DNA from: Acidobacteriota bacterium
GTDB lineage: Bacteria > Acidobacteriota > Blastocatellia > Pyrinomonadales > Pyrinomonadaceae
Assembly (NCBI GenBank): GCA_016713675.1
Contig: JADJOS010000001.1
Coordinates: forward strand, 1,550,001-1,614,000
DNA length: 64,000 nt
Direction: 5' to 3'
Notes under the pieces: generated by a model
The model's input: the letters and a program-made list of their open reading frames with translations, nothing else
The model's database searches: none
What the model was told of the DNA's origin: nothing
Translations under genes and position numbers: made by a program
Shown here: positions 8,216 through 16,985 of the stretch, in pieces
Position numbering within the stretch: the stretch's first letter is position 1
How the letters are laid out: each line of letters begins with the position of its first letter

Positions 8216-8269
8216 GGAAAACGGAAAGTGGAAAATTTCTGATACTTCATTTTCTACTTTCCGTTATCC
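8216..8269. repeat. Imperfect inverted repeat, GGAAA-rich
   Basis: Left arm 8216-8236 (GGAAAACGGAAAGTGGAAAAT without its last base in one row) pairs with 8249-8269 at about 19 of 21 positions across a 12-nt loop. It lies in the 74-bp gap between the CBS gene and hsp20. Same style as the other hairpins here, with purine-rich short direct repeats in one arm. Confidence 0.8.
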
Positions 8270-8285
8270 ATTCTCAATTGACCCA

Positions 8286-8642
8286 ATGGCCAAATCAATG
8301 AATCGGCATTTTCAGTTTCTCGGCTCGTCCAAGACGGTGCAGTCGGGGCGGCTTTGGTATCCGGCGGCGGACGTTTACCAGACGCCCGATGGCTGGCTGG
8401 TCAAGGTCGAGCTTGCCGGCGTTTCGCCCGAGGACATCGAGATCGATATTCAGGGCAATGTGCTGTATATAGCCGGCTGCCGAAAAGACCGGTCATGTGC
8501 CGCCGGCGTGTCGTATCAGCAAATGGAGATCACGTACAGCAGCTTCGAAAAAACGCTAAACTTCCCCGGTTCGATCGAAGGAGCGACCATCGAACACGAA
8601 TTTGAGAACGGCCTGCTCATCATCAATCTGCGCAAGAAGTAA
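8286..8642 (+). CDS. Small heat-shock protein, Hsp20/alpha-crystallin family
   Basis: 118 residues. The alpha-crystallin domain is clear: YPAADVYQTPDGWLVKVELA, GVSPEDIEIDIQGNVLYIAG and FENGLLIINLRKK at the end. The N-terminal arm is short and there is almost no C-terminal extension after the last beta strand, so oligomer contacts may be minimal. ATP-independent holdase that keeps unfolding proteins soluble. The lon gene begins 15 bases downstream, so chaperone and protease are probably co-expressed under stress. Confidence 0.92.
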   Translation: MAKSMNRHFQFLGSSKTVQSGRLWYPAADVYQTPDGWLVKVELAGVSPEDIEIDIQGNVLYIAGCRKDRSCAAGVSYQQMEITYSSFEKTLNFPGSIEGATIEHEFENGLLIINLRKK

Positions 8643-8657
8643 CAGCACAAGGAACTT

Positions 8658-11084
8658 ATGGCTGACGAAACAACTACAGAAAAAGCACCGCTGCCGCAGA
8701 CGATGGAGATCGCGGTCTTGCCTTTGCAGAATACGACGCTGTTTCCTGAGACGGTCGTGCCGCTGGCGGTCGGGCGTGAGCGCTCGACGCGTGCGGTCGA
8801 GGCGGCTCTCGCGACCGAGGAAAAGCTGATCGCGTGCGTCACCACCAAGACCGAAAACGTCACCGGCGACGATGCCACTCCGACCGACCTTTACCAGGTC
8901 GGGACGATCGTCAATATCAAACGGATGATGCGAAACGAGGGCATCATGCAGCTCATCGTGCAGGGATTGGACCGTTTCGAGATAACTGAGTGGACGGGCG
9001 AACAGCCGTTTCTCAAGGCTAAGATCGCCATTCTGCCACCGCTGCAACGGATCGACGAAGAAGAGATCGAGGCGTTAAAACGCAATATTCAAGGCATGAT
9101 ACAGGAGGCGTTGGCGCTCTTGCCAAACGTGCCGCCCGAGATCCGCATGGCCGTTCTGTCTCAGGAAGATCCGGTGCAGCTCGCCTACTTTCTTGCCTCT
9201 GTTCTCGATCTCGGTGTCGAGACCGAGCAGAAAATGCTCGAATCCTCGACCGTTGACGGCCTCCTTACACTGACGCACGCGGCGCTCGCACGTGAGGTCG
9301 AGATCATGCAGATCCGCTCGAAGATCGCGACCGAGGCTCAGGGCGAGATGGACAAATCGCAGCGTGATTATGTGCTTCGCCAGCAGATGAAGGCGATTCA
9401 AAAGGAGCTCGGTGACGACGAGGACGGTGAAAAGGCCGAGGCCGCACAGATCCGTGAACGCCTCGAAAAGGCCGATCTTCCCGATGACGTGCGAAAAGAA
9501 GCGGAGCGTGAGCTAAAACGCATGGAAGCGTTGCCGCAAGCCGCCCCCGATTATCACGTCATCCGCACATATCTCGAGTACATCCTTGAACTGCCGTGGC
9601 GAACCGCGAGCGAAGAAAAACTCGATCTCAACGAAGCCCGCAAGGTGCTCGACGAAGACCACTACGGCCTCGACGATATCAAGGAACGCATCTTGGAGTC
9701 GCTCGCTGTCGTCAAACTGCGGCCGGATTCGAAAAGCCCGATCATCCTGTTCGTAGGCCCGCCGGGAGTAGGTAAAACTTCGCTCGGACGTTCGATCGCT
9801 CGTGCTCTGGGCAGGGAATTCGACCGGATAAGCCTGGGCGGAATGCGCGACGAGGCTGAGCTTCGCGGCCATCGGCGGACTTATGTCGGTGCGATGCCCG
9901 GACGAATCATCCAGTCGCTGCGTCGCGTCGCGGTAAACAACCCGGTGATGATGCTCGACGAGATCGACAAGCTGGGCAATGATTTTCGCGGCGATCCGGC
10001 TTCGGCGTTGCTCGAAATTCTCGATCCGGCGCAGAATAACACTTTCCGCGATAATTACATCGATCTGCCTTTTGATCTTTCTAAGGTTTTCTTCATCGCC
10101 ACCGCGAATCAACTCGCTCCGATACCGATGCCGCTGCGTGACCGCATGGAGATAATCCAGCTCGCCGGGTACAGCGACCGAGAGAAACTAAACATCGCCA
10201 AGCAATATCTCATCCCGAGGCAGATAACCGAAAATGGCCTGACCGAGGAACAATTGACCATATCGGACGATGCGATCAACCTGATCACATCGCGTTACAC
10301 TCGCGAGGCGGGCGTCCGGCAACTTGAACGAACTGTCGGCAATTTGGCACGAAAGGTAGCGCTAAAGGTCGCTCAAGGCCTGACCGACAAGGTCGCGATC
10401 ACTGTGGAAGAGGTCAAAGGCTATCTAGGGCCGCCGCGTGTTTATCCCGAGGAAGCGAGAAAAGAGCTGCCGCCGGGCGTGGCGACCGGAATGGCGTGGA
10501 CCGAAATGGGCGGCGAGGTCCTTTTTATCGAGGCGATGCTCCTGCCCGGCGGCAGCGGATTGACGCTGACCGGACAGCTCGGCGACGTGATGAAGGAATC
10601 GGCTCAGGCGGCCCGCAGCTATTTGTGGTCGCACGCTGCCGAATTCGGCATCGATCCTAACGTGATCAAGCAGAATGGCGTTCATATCCACGTTCCAGCC
10701 GGTTCGATCCCGAAAGACGGCCCAAGTGCCGGTGTGACAATGTCATCGGCCCTTGCGTCCGTTTATACAGGCCGCCGCGTTCGCAGCGATACGTCGATGA
10801 CGGGCGAGATCACTCTTTCAGGACTTGTGTTCCCGGTCGGCGGCGTCAAGGAGAAAGTTCTCGCGGCACATCGGGCCGGAATACGACGCATCGTTATACC
10901 CGATCGAAACGAGGCTGATCTCGAGGACATTCCCGAGGATGTTCGCAAAGAACTGACCTTTATCCCTTGCGCATGGATCAGCGATGTACTCAAAGCAACA
11001 TTGGAGCCGAACGTGACTTCTCCGCCGGCCGTTTTGCAGGAATACGGCCCGGAAGGACCGCCTCCGGCGAGTATTCACCTGTAA
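8658..11084 (+). CDS. lon: ATP-dependent Lon protease
   Basis: 808 residues with the full LonA layout: N-terminal substrate-binding domain (about 12-205), coiled region, AAA+ module with Walker A GPPGVGKTS (about 367) and Walker B MMLDEIDKLG (about 431), and S16 protease domain with KDGPSAG (catalytic Ser 690) and GGVKEKVL (Lys 733), the expected Ser-Lys dyad 43 residues apart. Degrades damaged and regulatory proteins in the cytoplasm. It follows hsp20 by 15 bp and ends in a strong hairpin at 11118. The length is close to E. coli Lon (784). Confidence 0.98.
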   Translation: MADETTTEKAPLPQTMEIAVLPLQNTTLFPETVVPLAVGRERSTRAVEAALATEEKLIACVTTKTENVTGDDATPTDLYQVGTIVNIKRMMRNEGIMQLIVQGLDRFEITEWTGEQPFLKAKIAILPPLQRIDEEEIEALKRNIQGMIQEALALLPNVPPEIRMAVLSQEDPVQLAYFLASVLDLGVETEQKMLESSTVDGLLTLTHAALAREVEIMQIRSKIATEAQGEMDKSQRDYVLRQQMKAIQKELGDDEDGEKAEAAQIRERLEKADLPDDVRKEAERELKRMEALPQAAPDYHVIRTYLEYILELPWRTASEEKLDLNEARKVLDEDHYGLDDIKERILESLAVVKLRPDSKSPIILFVGPPGVGKTSLGRSIARALGREFDRISLGGMRDEAELRGHRRTYVGAMPGRIIQSLRRVAVNNPVMMLDEIDKLGNDFRGDPASALLEILDPAQNNTFRDNYIDLPFDLSKVFFIATANQLAPIPMPLRDRMEIIQLAGYSDREKLNIAKQYLIPRQITENGLTEEQLTISDDAINLITSRYTREAGVRQLERTVGNLARKVALKVAQGLTDKVAITVEEVKGYLGPPRVYPEEARKELPPGVATGMAWTEMGGEVLFIEAMLLPGGSGLTLTGQLGDVMKESAQAARSYLWSHAAEFGIDPNVIKQNGVHIHVPAGSIPKDGPSAGVTMSSALASVYTGRRVRSDTSMTGEITLSGLVFPVGGVKEKVLAAHRAGIRRIVIPDRNEADLEDIPEDVRKELTFIPCAWISDVLKATLEPNVTSPPAVLQEYGPEGPPPASIHL

Positions 11085-11117
11085 AAAGTCATTGAACCTT
11101 CCGGTTCGCCGATTTAA

Positions 11118-11146
11118 CGGAAATGGCCGATAAACGGCCATTTCCG
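11118..11146 (+). terminator. Strong hairpin after lon
   Basis: CGGAAATGGCCG-ATAAA-CGGCCATTTCCG: a perfect 12-bp stem with 5-nt loop, 33 bases after the lon stop and followed by an A/T-rich stretch. It separates lon from the mre cluster. The remaining gap (11147-11348) presumably holds the mreB promoter; I could not fix a convincing -10/-35 pair. Confidence 0.75.
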
Positions 11147-11348
11147 CATAAATAAATTCGCCAAAAACCGCTAAATATCCATTTTTACAGTAGAAACTTG
11201 GGTTTAAAAGGGTGTATGCTTAGAGGTTAGACGTTTTGACTGACGGCGTTCTGTTATGTTACCTGTTCCGGGCATTTTCCGGTTCGATCTACACACCGTT
11301 CGACACGATCTCTAAGATATAAAATTAGGTAAGATATTTTAATTCAAA

Positions 11349-12395
11349 ATGGCATTTAAGTCTTTATTCAGTTTATTTTCCAGCGATCTTGCGATCGATC
11401 TCGGAACGGCAAATACACTCGTCTATGCAAAGGGCCGCGGCATCGTCGTGTCCGAGCCGTCGATAGTCGCGATCAACAAGGTCACGAATCAGGTCGAGGC
11501 TGTCGGCCGCGACGCCAAAGAGATGCTTGGGCGTACGCCGGGCAATATCGTCGCGATCCGTCCGATGAAGGACGGCGTTATCGCCAATTTTGAGGTGACG
11601 GAAAAGATGCTCCAGCATTTCATCCGCAAGGCTCACAACGGTAAATCGTGGGTCCGGCCGCGTGTCGTCATCGGCATCCCGTCAGAGATCACGCAGGTCG
11701 AACGGCGAGCCGTGGAAGACAGTGCCTATCGTGCCAAGGCTTCGGAAGTTTATCTCGTGGAAGAAGCGATGGCCGCAGCTATCGGTGCCGGGTTGCCGAT
11801 CACCGAACCGCACGGCAACATGGTCGTCGATATCGGCGGCGGAACGACCGATATTGCGGTCATATCGCTATCAGGCATCGTTTACTCGCGGGCTGTTCGT
11901 GTCGCCGGCAACGAGATGGATGAGGCGATCACACAGTACATCAAACGCAAATACAATCTGCTCATCGGTGAACGCACGTCCGAGGCGATCAAGATAGCGC
12001 TTGGCTCAGCATTCCCGCTCGAAGAACCGCTCTCGATGGACGTCCGCGGACGCAACCTTATCGAAGGCATCCCCAAGACCATCACGATGACCGACGAAGA
12101 GATCCGCGAAGCACTGTCGGATTCGATCTCGACGATCATCAACGCTGTCCGCGTCGCTCTCGAACGCACGCCGCCTGAATTGTCCGCCGACATCGTCGAA
12201 CGCGGCATCGTTCTCACCGGCGGCGGAGCACTACTCAAGAATCTCGACAAACGACTGATGATCGAAACCGGTCTGCCGGTCGTCATCGCCGATGATCCGC
12301 TTTCGTCGGTCGTACTCGGTACCGGAAAAATGCTCTCAGATTTTGAGCTCCTCAAGCGCGTTAAATGGGATAATTCATTAATGACAGGAAGTTAG
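11349..12395 (+). CDS. mreB: Rod shape-determining protein MreB
   Basis: Bacterial actin that forms membrane-bound filaments guiding lateral wall synthesis. 348 residues, typical. It carries the actin-fold nucleotide motifs DLGTANTLVY (phosphate 1), VVDIGGGTTDIAVIS (phosphate 2) and the adenosine motif VLTGGGALLKNL. The N-terminus MAFKSLFSLFSSD can form a short amphipathic membrane anchor. First gene of the mreB-mreC-mreD-PBP2-rodA-PBP1A cluster; a tandem or inverted GGAAGTCT repeat lies between it and mreC. Confidence 0.98.
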   Translation: MAFKSLFSLFSSDLAIDLGTANTLVYAKGRGIVVSEPSIVAINKVTNQVEAVGRDAKEMLGRTPGNIVAIRPMKDGVIANFEVTEKMLQHFIRKAHNGKSWVRPRVVIGIPSEITQVERRAVEDSAYRAKASEVYLVEEAMAAAIGAGLPITEPHGNMVVDIGGGTTDIAVISLSGIVYSRAVRVAGNEMDEAITQYIKRKYNLLIGERTSEAIKIALGSAFPLEEPLSMDVRGRNLIEGIPKTITMTDEEIREALSDSISTIINAVRVALERTPPELSADIVERGIVLTGGGALLKNLDKRLMIETGLPVVIADDPLSSVVLGTGKMLSDFELLKRVKWDNSLMTGS

Positions 12396-12397
12396 TC

Positions 12398-12487
12398 GGG
12401 GAAGTCTAGGAAGTCTCGGAAGTCTAGGAAGTAAGAACCTTTCCAGAGTGCCAAGACTTTCCAGACTTTCGGGACTTCCAAGACTCA
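12398..12487. repeat. GGAAGTCT tandem/inverted repeat between mreB and mreC
   Basis: Three copies of GGAAGTCT plus a fourth partial copy (about 12400-12432, 9-bp period) are followed by AGACTTTCC-type complements (12453-12487), so the whole 90-bp gap can fold into one long imperfect hairpin with roughly 23 of 30 positions paired. It sits inside what is otherwise a tight operon, so it may lower expression of genes after mreB or be a mobile hairpin. It is not CRISPR-like: the units are only 8-9 bp. Confidence 0.85.
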
Positions 12488-12491
12488 ACCG

Positions 12492-13397
12492 ATGGTAGAG
12501 CGTAGTCAAAAAGAAGTTTGGCGATTAGCACCATGGCTGATGATCGCACTTTTGCTGCTCAATTTTGTGCTTATGGCGTTTGACGCGCGTGAGATCACAT
12601 CTGGGCAAAGGGTGATCAGGGCGTGGACGCAAACCGCTGCGGACTTTGTTCAATCGCCGGTGACAACCATCACGGCATCGGTCTCCAATTATTTCACATC
12701 CATCTCGACCCTCCGTTCAGCACAATCTGAGAACGATATTCTAAAGCAGCGTATTCAGGAACTGGAGGTCGAGGTAAAGCAGAAAGAAGACCTTACAAGC
12801 GAGAATCAAAGGCTCAGCTCGCTTCTGCAGTTAAAGGAAACCAGCAAATATAAAGTTTTGACGGCGCGAATAATCGGCCGTGACCCGTCGGTCTGGTTCG
12901 ATTCGTCGATCATCAACCGCGGCAGCCTAGACGGTGTTCTATTGAATATGCCGGTCGTAACGGACGGCGGACTCGTTGGACGCGTTACCGCAGTCAGCCC
13001 GCTGACAGCACAGGTCGATCTGGTCACGTACAGCAAATCGGGCCTCGGCGGCATTATCGGCCAAATTGGCGAATCAAGTGCCCTTGGCGTCGTTGTCGGA
13101 ACGAGCAAAAAGGATCTGCTCGAGATGAAATATGTGCCCGGCAGTATCGAGGTCCAGGTCGGCCAGACGGTTTTCACGACCGGACAAGACGGCATCTTCC
13201 CGCCGGGACTGAAAGTAGGCGAGATCGTCGATATTGTCACAGGCTCGGCGACAACGCCGCATGTCATACAGATCAGGCCTGCGGCGAAATTAAACTCGAT
13301 GCAGGAAGTCGGTATCCTGCTTTACGAACCGCCGCCTCGAGCGGAATTTGAACAGAAATTACCAAACGCAGTGCCGAGTACGACGAAAAAGAAATAG
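12492..13397 (+). CDS. mreC: Rod shape-determining protein MreC
   Basis: 301 residues: one N-terminal membrane helix (about 13-32, LAPWLMIALLLLNFVLMAF), a coiled coil (about 75-110) and the beta-rich periplasmic MreC domain (about 115-280; LTARIIGRDPSVWFDSSIINRG and GIFPPGLKVGEI are family hallmarks). Scaffold joining cytoplasmic MreB to PBP2 and RodA in the periplasm. mreD starts at the next base after its stop. Confidence 0.96.
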   Translation: MVERSQKEVWRLAPWLMIALLLLNFVLMAFDAREITSGQRVIRAWTQTAADFVQSPVTTITASVSNYFTSISTLRSAQSENDILKQRIQELEVEVKQKEDLTSENQRLSSLLQLKETSKYKVLTARIIGRDPSVWFDSSIINRGSLDGVLLNMPVVTDGGLVGRVTAVSPLTAQVDLVTYSKSGLGGIIGQIGESSALGVVVGTSKKDLLEMKYVPGSIEVQVGQTVFTTGQDGIFPPGLKVGEIVDIVTGSATTPHVIQIRPAAKLNSMQEVGILLYEPPPRAEFEQKLPNAVPSTTKKK

Positions 13398-13943
13398 ATG
13401 GATGGCGTAAAGCTCACAATTGCTCTGATAATCGCGATCATTTTGCAGTGGACACTGCGGAATGTGGCGGAGCCGTTATCGTACATCGACTTTCCGCTGC
13501 TTATCGTTGTTTATGCGGCATTGCAGCGAAACTCGATCAGGGCGATCCTTTTCGGAACGATCGCCGGGCTCGCAGTCGATGCTCTTAGCGGCGGATTACT
13601 CGGAGCGAACGGATTTACGAAAACGCTGATCGCGTTCGGTATTTCGGAGATCGCCAGACGCGTCTATCTGGACAACTTATTGCTTCGCATCCCCGTCATA
13701 GCTGGTGCAAGTGTGTTGAACGGTCTTATTTATTTTGGTTTGCACCGGCTGCTCGGGCAACCGCCAAGCGGCGAACTTCTGGTCGTTGGGGCCTACTCGC
13801 TTATCGGCACGACGATCGCAGGAACGCTCACCTACCTGCTTCTTGACAGTATGTCGGGCGACAAGGTGAGGCGTAAAAAGGGCGACATGTTCAAACCCCG
13901 CCGTCAGACACGCCGGCGCAATCCCATTAGGCTCAACAAATAG
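13398..13943 (+). CDS. mreD: Rod shape-determining protein MreD
   Basis: 181 residues, five or so membrane segments, with a basic C-terminal tail (RRKKGDMFKPRRQTRRRN). The family shows low sequence conservation, but position directly behind mreC, size and topology (including DFPLLIVVYAALQ and GLAVDALSGGLLGANGF) fit MreD. It completes the MreBCD membrane assembly. The upstream stop and this ATG are adjacent, so translation is probably coupled. Confidence 0.92.
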   Translation: MDGVKLTIALIIAIILQWTLRNVAEPLSYIDFPLLIVVYAALQRNSIRAILFGTIAGLAVDALSGGLLGANGFTKTLIAFGISEIARRVYLDNLLLRIPVIAGASVLNGLIYFGLHRLLGQPPSGELLVVGAYSLIGTTIAGTLTYLLLDSMSGDKVRRKKGDMFKPRRQTRRRNPIRLNK

Positions 13944-13961
13944 TTTTACGTTCGGAGCTGT

Positions 13962-15854
13962 ATGAAACTCAACGACCACGTTCAAAATCTAGGTGCACGC
14001 GTCGGAACGATCCAGATACTTGCGTTTGTATTGCTGACGCTTTTGGGCGTGCGCCTATATCATCTGCAGATCGTGAGGGGTGAGTATTACAGCGAACGCG
14101 CCGAGAGCCAGCGTATTCGCTTTATCCCGATCCCGGCTCCGCGTGGTGCGATCTTCGACCGAAATGGCAAATTGCTGGTCGATTCGCGGCCGACCTATAA
14201 CGTCGTTCTATCAAATGAAGGGTTCAAGTCAGTGGATATCAACGAGCGTGTCGATGATTATTCCCGAGGACTTGAACTTGACCGCCAATTTGTCGTCGAA
14301 CGGTTGAATCTGATCAAGAAGCAAAACGAATTTGAAGCATTGGTTCTGAAAGAGAACGTCGGAATGAAGGACATCACGTGGGTCGAATCGCACTCGCTTG
14401 AGTTTCCCGAACTCCGCGTCGAACTGCAGCCGCAGCGTTTTTACCCGCTCGGCGAATCTCTTGCCCACGTGCTTGGCTACGTCGGCGAGATCAGCCCGAA
14501 ACAGCTCGAAGATCCGGAATACAAAGAGCGCGGATTCCGGCCCGGCGATATCATCGGCAAGGGCGGGCTTGAGCAGTTTTACGATGAATTCCTTCGCGGC
14601 CGCCCGGGCTATCGAAAGGTGATAGTTGATAGCCGCGGCCGTGTCCAGGCTGAAGTCGACAAGGTCGATCCGCAATCCGGACAGGATCTTGTGACGACGA
14701 TCGATTATGATGTCCAAATGAAAGCGGAAGCCCAATTGGCAAGTTCCGCAACAAAACGCGGCACGATCATAGCGATGGACCCGAACAACGGCGAGATGAT
14801 CGCAATGGCATCGGCCCCCTCGTTCGACCCTAATATTTTCGTTCGCGGCAGTTCGACGCCTGAGGGACGAAAGCAAATCGCGGCCTATTGGCAGGATGAA
14901 AAACGTCCTCTCTACAACCGTGCGATCCAAGGGCGATATCCACCGGGCTCCACGTGGAAAATACCCGAATCGATCGCCGGCCTACAGCAGGGAGCGATCA
15001 CCGTTGCCCAGTCAAATCTCGTCTGCGGCGGCGGCATCACCATCGGCAATAAATTCACTCGCTGTATGGGCAGCCACGGTTCGCCGCCGCTGAGTTACGC
15101 GATCACAAAATCCTGCGACGGTTATTATTATCGCCTGGCGCTCAAGATGAAGATCGAGGGCATCATTCAGATGATCGAGACGTACGGTTACGACAAGCGA
15201 TCGGGAATCGACCTGCCGAATGAAAAAGTGCCGCAAACGCCTAAGTCATGGATGCCTTACATCATCAAGAACGAGGGTAAATGGAGCGACATTCGGACCG
15301 TTTACTCGGGGATCGGCCAGGACACGGTTGTTGTTACGCCGATATCGATGCTTCGGGCGGTCGCGAGTATTGGTATGCGCGGAAAGATGTACGTGCCGCA
15401 CTTTCTCAAAGAATTCAGATCGATCGGAGCCGTCGGCGTCGAAGGCGAGTCGAATTATTTCCCGGCACGTCCCGGATTTGGATTCCAACACCCCGAGCCG
15501 AAATTGATCGAGGCCACTGACGATCAGTGGGACCTTGTGATCAAGGGTATGTGGGGTGTGGTGAACGGCGGCGGAACGGGTGCGGGCATCCGCATCCCTG
15601 ATTATGAGATCGCCGGCAAGACCGGAACTGCTCAGGTTGCCGAGCTCGGAAAGGACGTCGGAGATAAAAAGGACCACGCGTGGTTCGTTAGTTTTGCTCC
15701 GGCATTTAAGCCCGAACTCTCCGTGATCGCTTTGATCGAGAATGTCGGATTTGGCGGCAGCCATGCCGCTCCGGCCGTAAAGGGCGTTTACGAGACTTTT
15801 AGAGAAACAAAGGGACACACAACAAAAACACCGGACATTGTGGCAAAGAATTAA
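13962..15854 (+). CDS. mrdA: Penicillin-binding protein 2 (elongasome transpeptidase)
   Basis: 630 residues: membrane anchor (about 17-36), class B dimerisation domain (RGAIFDRNGKLLVDSRPTYN), and transpeptidase domain with the active-site motif STWK (Ser 330, Lys 333), SCD (second motif, SCDGYYY) and KTGTAQ (Lys about 553). Cross-links peptidoglycan in the side wall; periplasmic. The target of mecillinam-type beta-lactams in relatives. Its stop overlaps the rodA start (TAATG), the standard pairing of a class B PBP with its SEDS partner. Confidence 0.97.
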   Translation: MKLNDHVQNLGARVGTIQILAFVLLTLLGVRLYHLQIVRGEYYSERAESQRIRFIPIPAPRGAIFDRNGKLLVDSRPTYNVVLSNEGFKSVDINERVDDYSRGLELDRQFVVERLNLIKKQNEFEALVLKENVGMKDITWVESHSLEFPELRVELQPQRFYPLGESLAHVLGYVGEISPKQLEDPEYKERGFRPGDIIGKGGLEQFYDEFLRGRPGYRKVIVDSRGRVQAEVDKVDPQSGQDLVTTIDYDVQMKAEAQLASSATKRGTIIAMDPNNGEMIAMASAPSFDPNIFVRGSSTPEGRKQIAAYWQDEKRPLYNRAIQGRYPPGSTWKIPESIAGLQQGAITVAQSNLVCGGGITIGNKFTRCMGSHGSPPLSYAITKSCDGYYYRLALKMKIEGIIQMIETYGYDKRSGIDLPNEKVPQTPKSWMPYIIKNEGKWSDIRTVYSGIGQDTVVVTPISMLRAVASIGMRGKMYVPHFLKEFRSIGAVGVEGESNYFPARPGFGFQHPEPKLIEATDDQWDLVIKGMWGVVNGGGTGAGIRIPDYEIAGKTGTAQVAELGKDVGDKKDHAWFVSFAPAFKPELSVIALIENVGFGGSHAAPAVKGVYETFRETKGHTTKTPDIVAKN

Positions 15855-16972
15855 TGGCAGCGATCCTCGAAAAACATGAGTTCAGAGACCTGGACTGGCA
15901 AACCGCCGTGCTGGCGATCGTCATCGCTTTCTTTGGTGTCTGGCAGATACACAACGCTCTGCCGACCGAAAGCTACTGGTCAAAGCAGATCATCGGGATC
16001 GGTATAGCGCTCGTTGCCTTTGTGGTCGTTAGTTTCACTGACTACCGTAGGTTGATCGACCTGGCTCCTGTTTTTTATGTCGGCGGACTACTTTTACTTT
16101 TTCTTGTGCTGACGCCTCTGGGCGTGCAGGTCAATGGACAAAAAGCTTGGCTAAAATTGCCGCTGATCGGACAATTTCAGCCATCGGAATTTGTCAAAAT
16201 ACCGACCGTGCTAATGCTTGCTAAGTACTTTGGGGCAAGAAAAGGGAATTCTTTGAGTATCAAAGAGATGCTCATCGGCAGTGCGATCTTTGCCGGGCCG
16301 GTCGGTTTGATAATGCTTGAGCCCGATGCCGGCCAGGCGATCACATATTTTCCGATTCTGGCGACAATGTTCTTTCTTTCGGGCATCAAGATCCGATACG
16401 TTGTGCTTGCGGTGGTTGCGGCGGCGGTTATGGTTCCTGCGGCATGGTATGTCGGTGTAGAAACCGGGAAGATCAAACGCTACCAGCAGGAAAGAATACT
16501 CGCTATTACCAATCCGGATCAGGTCGATCCGCGTGGTTACGGCTATCACACCATCCAGTCGACAATAACGGTTGGCAAGGGCGGCCTTGCCGGGATCCAA
16601 GGCGAAACCGAGACCTCTCAGAGTGTGTTGAAATTCCTGCCTGAGCCGCAGACCGATTTCATTTTTGCCGTGACGGCTGAGAATACCGGCTTCATCGGCT
16701 GCGTTTCACTGCTGCTCGCCTACGCGATACTGCTCTCGAGAATGATCGCCGGAGCTCGCCGATCGTCCGACAGGGCGGGAATGCTTGTTATAATGTCGAT
16801 CGTATGCGGTATGGCGTCTCAGATATTTATGAACGTCGGAATGGCTCTTGGCGTATTACCTGTTATCGGGGTCCCGCTGCCGCTGATGAGCGCCGGCCTG
16901 TCGGCGCTTTTGTCGACTTTCGTTGCTATCGGGTTCGTAGTCAGCGTAAAATTACGTCGTTTTGTGAATTAG
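15854..16972 (+). CDS. rodA: SEDS peptidoglycan glycosyltransferase RodA
   Basis: 372 residues with about ten membrane segments. SEDS-family signatures are visible: WLKLPLIGQFQPSEFVK, LEPDAGQA, FLPEPQTDFIFAV (conserved loop) and GVPLPLMSAGLSALL near the end. Polymerises lipid II for lateral wall growth together with PBP2, whose gene overlaps it by one base. Position after mreBCD-mrdA shows it is RodA rather than the division paralogue FtsW. Confidence 0.97.
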   Translation: MAAILEKHEFRDLDWQTAVLAIVIAFFGVWQIHNALPTESYWSKQIIGIGIALVAFVVVSFTDYRRLIDLAPVFYVGGLLLLFLVLTPLGVQVNGQKAWLKLPLIGQFQPSEFVKIPTVLMLAKYFGARKGNSLSIKEMLIGSAIFAGPVGLIMLEPDAGQAITYFPILATMFFLSGIKIRYVVLAVVAAAVMVPAAWYVGVETGKIKRYQQERILAITNPDQVDPRGYGYHTIQSTITVGKGGLAGIQGETETSQSVLKFLPEPQTDFIFAVTAENTGFIGCVSLLLAYAILLSRMIAGARRSSDRAGMLVIMSIVCGMASQIFMNVGMALGVLPVIGVPLPLMSAGLSALLSTFVAIGFVVSVKLRRFVN

Positions 16973-16985
16973 GAGTGTTTTTAAG

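Noticed and set aside
12398..12487. CRISPR-like array
   Set aside because: Repeats are 8-9 bp with no spacers and form inverted arms; no cas genes.
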